Assembly (NCBI GenBank): GCA_009663005.1
Contig: VIGQ01000876.1
Span: 5,001-20,000 of the forward strand
DNA length: 15,000 nucleotides
Direction: 5' to 3'
From: Actinidia chinensis
Lineage: Eukaryota > Streptophyta > Magnoliopsida > Ericales > Actinidiaceae
In this document: positions 9,527 through 15,000 of the stretch, piece by piece
Numbering within the stretch: position 1 is the stretch's first letter
Layout of the letters: every line of letters begins with the position of its first letter
Notes under the pieces: generated by a model
Told to the model about the DNA's origin: nothing
Databases searched by the model: none
Seen by the model: the letters and a program-made list of their open reading frames with translations, nothing else
Position numbers and translations under genes: made by a program

Positions 9527-9694
9527 GATGCTAATGAAGAAGGCAACAGAACAAGAAGGGGCGCTGAGTTGTGTCTTATGGCCCTATGTAAGGATAAAGG
9601 TGGAAATTTAGGAGTCGAGCACTTCATCCGATATTCGTTTAAAGATGGCAAAGCGAACAGTGCTTCAATTTGTTGTACATTTTTTGTTTTCTAG
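9527..9694 (+). other. Exon-like open segment 2 in the CACTA core, unknown origin
   Basis: A pyrimidine-rich tract ending TTTTGTTTTTAG at 9525 precedes an open frame that reads DANEEGNRTRRGAELCL, MALCKDKGGNLGVEHFI and RYSFKDGKANSASIC before a Phe-rich end and a TAG at 9692-9694. Base composition here is clearly less T-rich than the flanks, as expected for a plant exon. No domain is recognised. With the segment at 9067 it may form two exons of one captured gene fragment. Confidence 0.45.
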
Positions 9695-9930
9695 TTTATG
9701 ATATTTGAAGGATTAGAGTATTTGCATCCAATGTGTATTTTTCAAAACTGCTATTTTTTTTTGTTTCTTTTCTTTTTTTTTTTTTTTTTGTTCTCCTTCT
9801 TTTCTCCCCATTTTTACTGGTCGCCTCTCTCAATTTTGGAATGTAATAGTTCCATAATTTAAATTTTAGATGACGCAATTTTTTTTTTCCACGAATATTG
9901 TTTAAAATTCACATATTTTAGCCAACTATT

Positions 9931-10620
9931 GGTGACAAAATGTTGATAAAATATTTGGTCATAAAACAGTCAATATAGGTGGTGAAATAAATTTTGTCAT
10001 CAAAAAAGATAGTAAAAATTATAAGTGATGATTTTTGTAATCATGAAAGTTTTCCCTCACTAATATGTTACAAGATAATTTTTTAGATTAAGAAGCCACT
10101 ATAGGTGACAAAATGATGATAAAATCTTTTGGTCATAAAAGAGTTAAAATAGGTGTGAAATAAATTTTTGTCACAAATTAGTCATTATAAGGTGATAAAA
10201 TTTTTTCCTCTGCCTATGTGTTTAAATGATATTTTTCATCCACTATTTGTGACGAGATGGATTACTTGTGACAAAAAAATTATCCAAAGGGTGATGAATA
10301 TTTTCGTCACAAAACAGTCACTATAGGTGACAAAATAAATTTTCGTCATACGACAATCACTATAAGTGACGAAAAGTTTCCCTTCACCTACAAATTGTTT
10401 ACATCATCATTTTTTAAGAGTAGCAATTATTTTGTGACGAACGGATAACTTGTGACAAAATTTGTAAAATGGTGATGAACTATTTCGTCAGCAAAACACT
10501 CATTAAGGTGACAAAATAAAACTCGTCATAAACAATCACCATAGGCGATAATATTTTGTTTTTTGTCACAAGGGACTTTTCTGTGACGACCCTTTGGTTG
10601 ATGAAACAATTTTGTAACAC
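9931..10620. repeat. Right subterminal array, ~177-bp units
   Basis: Four units start near 9941 (TGTTGATAAAA), 10114 (TGATGATAAAA), 10291 (GTGATGAATA) and 10472 (GTGATGAAC), giving spacings of 173, 177 and 181. Each unit carries, in order, a TTGGTCAT or TTCGTCA block, AAAACAGTCACTATAGGTGACAAA, AATAAATTTTCGTCA, and CAATCACTATAAGTGACGAAA or a variant. The unit sequence and length differ from the left array although the GTGACRAAA core is shared. These are likely transposase-binding repeats. Confidence 0.75.
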
Positions 10621-10690
10621 CCGTTTTGTCCACTTATACTATTTGTGACGAAAAATATGCAATTTTGGACGAATTTAATTCGGCCAGTTT

Positions 10691-10710
10691 TATATTTTTC
10701 TCTTGCAGTG
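10691..10710 (-). repeat. Right terminal inverted repeat of the CACTA element
   Basis: On the minus strand the end reads CACTGCAAGAGAAAAATATA. It is closer to the canonical CACTACAAGAAAA than the left end, and the sequence just inside it continues with GGCCGAATTAAATTCGTC, also typical of such ends. Confidence 0.65.
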
Positions 10711-11790
10711 CTTGATCGAGATAACCTTGATGGCCTAAGGAGGCAAGGCCCCCTAAGGATCATGCAAGGAGCCCGCTTGTGAGGGAGGCAAGCTTAGGGG
10801 TGGCATTCAGTGAAGCCTCCCTGTGTTCAAGCAATAGGGTAGATGGGTTTGACTTGAGCCAGTGCCTAGGTCGAGTGATGCGTTCATGGCCGAGCTAGGG
10901 TTGGGCAGGAGCAGTTCATCGACGTAGGGTTGGGTTCTTGTTGTATGGCCATCTTCTTTGCTTGGTTCTCTAGTGGCTTGTGGTGAAATTTCCCATTGGT
11001 TCCATGTATCACCTTACAAGGCTTGACATGTGTACCATGCTTAGTGATGTAAATCATTTCGAAGGTGTGATTGTTTTGTTTGCGTGCCACGTAGACGAGT
11101 GTGCCACAGCAGCCACCACAACTTATTTAAAAAACTGATATATTGAATTTGAACATGAATTCAGTGGTTGGATGGTTTGCGGGTTTTAGTTTAGCGTTTA
11201 GCTTTTGAGCTTCCCTTTTGAAAAGAAAATTAGCATGATTATTGCAACAACATAGGAGGCATGGAGCAGTGCAAGGGAGTTTGTGGGGGTTGGTGAGATT
11301 TGCTATTAATGCCAAATATCTTCTCCGCCGACTTGTTTTGAACTTTTCTTAAAAAAATTGGTAAGTTTTCTGATTGAGATGAAATGATCTAGCTCTTGTT
11401 TTGGCAGTTAGGTAATTGCATTGCTTTTTGTGGTTTCGTGACGTGAAGTTTCTTAAGCATGGGCACATATCCCATAGATTTTTAAAGATGGTAAATCTTG
11501 GGGATCCTGAAACTGAGTTTTTTTTTTTTAGAGTTCAAAGCACTAATAAGGTTTTCCTTTTTCCCCTTTTTCCTCCAAGATCCAAGGAAGTCCAAAGAAT
11601 AAGAAAATAAGGTAGTATAGTGTTGTTTAGAATCCTTATATTCCTATCTCTCTTCTTCTCAGAAAGGAGGTCATTAGCTTAAAATGTATGAATAGTTGTC
11701 TTAATAAATATGATGTCTACCATTTTTTCATCTTCTCTTCCTTTGTCATTCTTATTACATATTGTTTTGTTATAGAGTTGCCCTAGCAGG
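10711..11790. other. Unassigned flank right of the CACTA element
   Basis: Positions 10711-11100 are richer in G and C than their surroundings and have an open minus-strand frame (10884-11090) with no recognisable domain. CCTTGATGGCCT at 10724 also occurs at 7278, just outside the left end of the element, which may be chance or part of a pre-existing repeat. From 11100 to 11790 the sequence is AT-rich with T/C-rich runs and no gene that I can support. Confidence 0.4.
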
Positions 11791-11791
11791 C

Positions 11792-12960
11792 TTTTTTTTT
11801 TCTTTGGTAAGTGAGAATGTATAGTACTCACAGAGTAAGATATTAGAAAAGAAGCTCAGACTAGCCCGGAGGCACAGAAACTACTACTCTAAAAAGAGGA
11901 CAAATTAAGAGACGCTAATCTAATCCTAGCCAAGAGCTCCAATTACACACCCCAAGTGGCTAGGCATGGCACCAAGGACCTCTCACATCTCGAGCTTATA
12001 TCTTGTCCATCCTTTTGGTCTGATTTCTCAAACGTGAAACTTCTCTTGGCTGCTGTATACCAACTACTTTTCATTGGAAATGTAAGCTACAGGAGTTGTC
12101 TCTCCCCTCCCCCACAACACTCCCAAAGTTGACATTGGTTCATTTCTACAATGTCTCAAGACGTCTAATCCAACCTTGCTCGGATTTTTCTAATTCCTCT
12201 TTTCCTCTTGTCTTTCGGACCTCACACGATCGTCGCATTTAACATCATTAGTGATAGGAATAGGGGGTTGCTCTTTTTCGTCTCACTTGTTGAAATCTGA
12301 ACTCCTTTTTACCATTTTTTTTTTTCCTTTGTACCCCCCGAAGGGAAGAAGAAAGGAACGGTAAACCAAGGACTCCCTGCAGCCCGACGTTGCGTATGCA
12401 CCGGACGCAATTCCCTTTAACCTTCGCTTGTTTTCCGAGAGCCTCATTTTCTGTTTCACTCTCCATTCTTACTCTTTCAAGGTAGCATTCTGGGCTTTGG
12501 TTTCAAAGGACACAATTGGCTAGAGTGGGCAAAGTGCACTCAACACTTTTTTTGACATCAAGAGAGACTCAACTGTAATCTCATAAGGCTTTCCATATCC
12601 AAGTTCATTTTGGAAGACTTTCGGAACGTCCCATTTCCTTGCCCATTGATAGACAAAAAAACCCTTTCAAAGGCAAGTCATTCTTTAAAATGTATGCTCA
12701 TACAGTAAAGTGGAGTACCAATGATGCTAGCAATATAGCCAAAGGCCAGCTTCAGTCCATAGGTCATTGTAGAATTCAACCCATAGTGGAACACTTGACA
12801 TATCAAATTGGATAGTTTCAATTTCAGGTTGCCGCTGGCCTGCAGCGAGTATTTTGTTGCAGGGCTCTTCTTCAATCTAGATTTTTTTCCCCATTGCAAT
12901 TCTTCTTTCGCTGTGCATTGATCCTTCCCTCCTGTCTGTAGAAGACTACTTGCTGTAACC
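11792..12960 (-). mobile_element. Decayed L1-type LINE, internally deleted
   Basis: A T10 run at 11792-11801, read as a poly(A) tail on the minus strand, marks the likely 3' end. The minus strand just before it ends CTTACCAAAG, resembling tails of plant L1-type elements. About 0.7 kb upstream on the same strand is an ORF1-type DUF4283/zinc-knuckle remnant. No endonuclease or reverse transcriptase motif is visible in the 450 bases between, so ORF2 is missing. Whether the T run and the ORF1 piece belong to one insertion is an inference; no target-site duplication was found. Confidence 0.4.
12508..12900 (-). pseudogene. LINE ORF1-like remnant: DUF4283 plus zinc knuckle
   Basis: On the minus strand, across shifting frames, the DUF4283 pattern is followed in order: QPEIETIQFDMSSVPLWVEF (near 12830-12772), DLWTEAG (near 12770-12750), YIASIIGTPLYC (near 12742-12705), LAFERVF (near 12680-12660), then GYGKPYEITVE (near 12602-12570), and finally a zinc-knuckle-like piece FAHSSQLC with an upstream Cys (near 12545-12510). 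The family normally reads VPVWVxL...LWxxEGLxYIASAxGKPLYxD...ARVCVEV...YEW.P..CxxCxxFGHxxxxC. In plants this combination is typical of L1-type LINE ORF1 nucleic-acid-binding proteins. Frameshifts and stops make it non-functional. The open frame farther downstream (12248-12466) has no clear family content. Confidence 0.7.
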
Positions 12961-13564
12961 CAGGTTTGCTAACAGGTTAGCCACAATTAGCATCACAGTT
13001 CAACACCAACAGCAGACAGTCCACAGCCAACATCACCCTTTTTTTTTTGACAAAATCAGCCACAAATTCAATCACCAATCATCAGCCAAACATCCACCAA
13101 AAAAGAAAATACAATATGAAACTTGATTACTATTAAGATAAGAGAAGTCAAATCTGGCATTTTTTTAACAAACGAGTCCATTCATGCAAGTTGGCACAGC
13201 TAGTCACATTGACTGATAAAAGTCACAGCCTTTCAAAAAAATTTAGAATATCCTCTGATGTTTTTGGAGTGTATAAAATCACGTGCTACTTGAATGATTG
13301 AATTTACAAGGCTGTAGCAAAAATAAAACTGGTGTTTAGACATTAGGCCTTGTATTTTAAGAGCTTGGATTTACATGTGACCCTTTTTAAACATTTTAAG
13401 CCATTTGTTGAAAACAACTATTCTGTCTTAGGGGACATCTTTTGATTATCTCCTAAAAAAAGGGGGCTAAGGTACCAAAACAAAACTTGTGTCAATACAC
13501 TTGAAATTTTGATTGGCTGGAGCCATTAACTTCAGCTGCCCACCGGGACTATTGATTTTATGAT
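12961..13564. other. Unassigned AT-rich sequence
   Basis: No gene is supported. Positions 12965-13100 are rich in CA, with repeated CAGCCA/CATCACC words and many Gln, His and Thr codons by composition. The rest is AT-rich with mixed short homopolymers. Confidence 0.4.
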
Positions 13565-13690
13565 TATTAAATTGTCGCATTTTTAATGATTTCAATTGAG
13601 CTAAAATAATAATATATATCATCATCTGTCTCGTGTTGACCAAATTCTTCTAACGGATGCACGATTATTGGAACGACTAAGGATGGCATA
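13565..13690 (+). repeat. Degenerate copy B of a dispersed repeat
   Basis: This is the partner of 6530-6660. The best-conserved block is TGTCTCGTGTTGACCAAATT at 13627, matching TGTCTCATGTTGACCACTAA in the left copy. A frame open from 13605 to 13865 overlaps it, but the left copy does not keep that frame, so coding conservation is not supported. Confidence 0.4.
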
Positions 13691-13851
13691 CTTTGATTGT
13701 CCTATATATTTTATTACTTCTAAAATGCTCACTCTACGCGCTGAAATACCCTACCCTCACTCTACATCTAATGTTTTGTTGGATAGCTGTATATATGCAT
13801 CAAAAGTTGGATCAGCTGATACCATGACACTTTTGGTTGTTGGTCTGGCAG

Positions 13852-14434
13852 GTGCGGGGAGATGATGCCATGCCAGTTGATCGGGACAAGGAGTAAGGAT
13901 GACCCTGTTTTGTGCGCTTTTCCATTTGAGAAATTTGCTTTGTTGTAGAGTTGACTTTGAGTCGGCATCAGTGTAATGGCGTACCTGTTGTTGCCTTTAT
14001 AGTGATTTTTGAACGGGTGTGTTTATGTTCTGTAAGTGCTTTAATCTGGAGTATGTCTGGTCCCTGATCTCAATATTAGACATTATTTATAAATTTTTCA
14101 ATTTACTTAAAAGGAACTTATATAGTTTGGAGGATGCGAAACTTGCATAGCTTGGGTTAATTGTTGAAATATATTTTCTTTTCTACAGTCGCTAATTAAT
14201 CTACCATTGGAGGCCCACAATAAAAGTTGGTGTTGAATTTATTTCAGAGATGCGCCATTTGTAAGAGTAATTCAGGTCAAATTTATTGCTTCTGTTTTTT
14301 TAACATGATTTCAGGATTCAATAAGTGTCCATGAATTGGGATCAAAGGTTTGTAGTATCCCAATGCCAACAACATCAACAAAGTTGGAGCATTACCATGA
14401 ACATAGAGAACCTGCTGATAAATTGTGTAGATGA
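13852..14434 (+). CDS. Possible 3' end of a spliced host gene, unknown product
   Basis: Three segments with good splice signals join in one frame. Exon one is 13852-13892, after GGTCTGGCAG and before GTAAGG, and reads VRGDDAMPVDRDK plus two bases. A 13-nt microexon, 14248-14260, lies between TTATTTCAG and GTAAGAG; joined to those two bases it reads EDAPF. The last exon starts at 14315 after ATGATTTCAG, reads DSISVHELGSK, then SIPMPTTSTKLEH, and stops with TGA at 14432-14434. The reading frame survives both junctions and the residues look like ordinary protein. Upstream exons are not identified, so this is partial or a remnant. I do not recognise the protein. No clear AATAAA signal was seen downstream. 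Chance joining cannot be excluded. Confidence 0.4.
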
Positions 14435-14761
14435 ACATTTAGTCTGTCTTTACAAAGTGTTGGTTCAGGGACAAGAGCTCATTGTTCTCCCTCGCCCTTG
14501 AGTCCCAATTCAAGTCTACCATAATCATTGTTCTCCTCGCCTCAAGTGCCTAAGTCCGGGTCTAACTGTAGGCCCTCTGTTGGGGTCATTCATACCTTGC
14601 TACCTTGATGAGTGGTGTATGGCCGGATAGTCTATACGTGACTCTGAGCCGTTGTCTTAACTTGGTTCTTATCTATCACTCTTATTGCTGTGGGCCTACT
14701 GCGCTGATGGGGTTGGGACGTAGTCACGTAGGCTAGTTGCCTTCCTTTTTTCTAGCCCATT
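14435..14761. other. Unassigned, moderately GC-rich sequence
   Basis: No coding signal is recognised. A small duplication, CATTGTTCTCC(C)TCGCC, occurs at 14480 and again at 14526. The block 14560-14750 has higher G and C content than its surroundings but no family motif. It may include the 3'UTR of the putative gene ending at 14434. Confidence 0.35.
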
Positions 14762-14815
14762 AGATATATATATCTATATAATAATATAATATATAAATCT
14801 TATATATATAAATTC
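14762..14815. repeat. TA-rich low-complexity patch
   Basis: The sequence is almost purely T and A, with AGATATATATATCT as a 14-bp perfect palindrome near its start. It is an imperfect (TA)n microsatellite capable of cruciform formation. Confidence 0.8.
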
Positions 14816-14883
14816 TAGTGACATGCTTTAAGTGACCACCAACTTTTTTTTTCTATTTTGCCCTTGCTTCAATTTTTTTGAAA

Positions 14884-15000
14884 ATTATAGTTCCAGTCCC
14901 TAGACTTTTTTATAATTACAGTTGGGTCCCCTTAAGTTTCTGATTGTTACAGTTCGGTCCCCTAGAGTTTATTTATATTACAAGTTGTCCCTAGAGTTGT
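14884..15000. repeat. 31-bp tandem repeat, runs off the window
   Basis: Units begin with ATTATAG at 14884, ATTACAG at 14915, GTTACAG at 14946 and ATTACAAG at 14977: three consecutive spacings of exactly 31 bases. Each unit has the form RTTACAGTTSGGTCCCCTAGAGTTT plus a short AT-rich end. The motif (ACAGTTCGGTCCCTAGAGTTT-like) is common in plant repeats. The fourth unit is cut by the window edge, so the full copy number is unknown. Confidence 0.85.

Larger units (their letters stand above)
7339..10710. mobile_element. Non-autonomous CACTA (En/Spm) DNA transposon
   Basis: The left end reads CATTACAACAAAAATGTG and the right end, complemented, reads CACTGCAAGAGAAAAATAT. Both approximate the CACTACAAGAAAA-type terminal inverted repeats of plant CACTA elements. 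Inside each end lie long subterminal arrays rich in GTGACRAAA in both orientations, the arrangement in which En/Spm TnpA-type proteins bind. The total length is about 3.37 kb. The core has no TNP2-type transposase or TnpA gene that I can recognise, so mobility would depend on a partner element. The three bases outside each end are ATT and CTT, which do not match as a 3-bp target duplication, so one flank has mutated or an end is misplaced by a few bases. A different DNA-transposon superfamily with similar arrays is the main alternative. Confidence 0.7.

Noticed and set aside
7361..10620. CRISPR-like interpretation of the regular repeats
   Set aside because: Units are 116-181 bp and diverged, without short identical repeats separated by unique spacers, and the DNA is clearly plant nuclear; subterminal transposon repeats explain them.
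7278..10735. CCTTGATGGCCT present on both sides of the transposon as a target duplication
   Set aside because: It lies about 50 bp outside the left end but 14 bp outside the right end, and is far longer than a CACTA target duplication.
10884..11090. Minus-strand 68-residue open frame
   Set aside because: It looks somewhat protein-like but matches no family I know and has no supporting splice or start context.
13605..13865. 87-codon open frame overlapping the repeat copy at 13565
   Set aside because: It is not preserved in the related copy at 6530 and is out of frame with the putative exon at 13852; its end looks like a normal intron 3' region.

Overview
The window is nuclear DNA from a flowering plant, probably a eudicot. 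It is AT-rich, has long T/A homopolymers and microsatellites, shows plant-style splice signals, and carries decayed copies of typical plant transposon families (hAT, CACTA, an L1-type LINE). I cannot name the species. No complete, intact protein-coding gene is visible; nearly everything recognisable is a relic or a transposable element.

Layout, left to right. Positions 1-1100 hold unassigned sequence, a short 22-bp-spaced repeat and a striking C12-A-C12-A-C10 tract. Positions 1140-1540 hold the frameshifted C-terminal part (dimerisation region) of a hAT transposase of the plant TTF/ZMYM1-like group. A tRNA-like SINE-type fragment on the minus strand follows at 1655-1768. From 2190 to 4440 there is AT-rich intergenic sequence. 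Positions 4440-5600 carry the promoter-proximal flank, 5'UTR and first quarter of a splicing-factor gene, SAP130/SF3B3, as a pseudogene: the start codon is destroyed, the frame is broken many times, and the copy ends after about 300 of some 1,200 codons.

Positions 7339-10710 form a 3.37-kb element that I read as a non-autonomous CACTA (En/Spm) transposon. It has CACTA-like ends in inverted orientation and two different subterminal tandem arrays (about 120-bp units on the left, about 177-bp units on the right), both rich in GTGACRAAA in both orientations. Its 1.5-kb core has no visible transposase but contains a 250-bp-offset duplication and two exon-like open segments next to good 3' splice sites.

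From 11790 to 12960, on the minus strand, lies a decayed L1-type LINE: the DUF4283 and zinc-knuckle region of ORF1 is recognisable, and a T-run at 11792 fits its poly(A) tail. At 13852-14434 three segments with good splice sites, including a 13-nt microexon, join in a single frame and end in a stop codon; they may be the 3' end of a host gene I do not recognise. The window closes with a TA-rich patch and the start of an exact-period 31-bp tandem repeat.

There is no operon-like or pathway logic here: the pieces reflect repeated insertion, duplication and decay. The high density of small frameshifts in three unrelated relics fits neutral ageing, but an indel-prone assembly is a possible alternative. 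No new molecular system is evident; the most unusual object is the CACTA element with two non-identical arrays and a possible captured-exon core.
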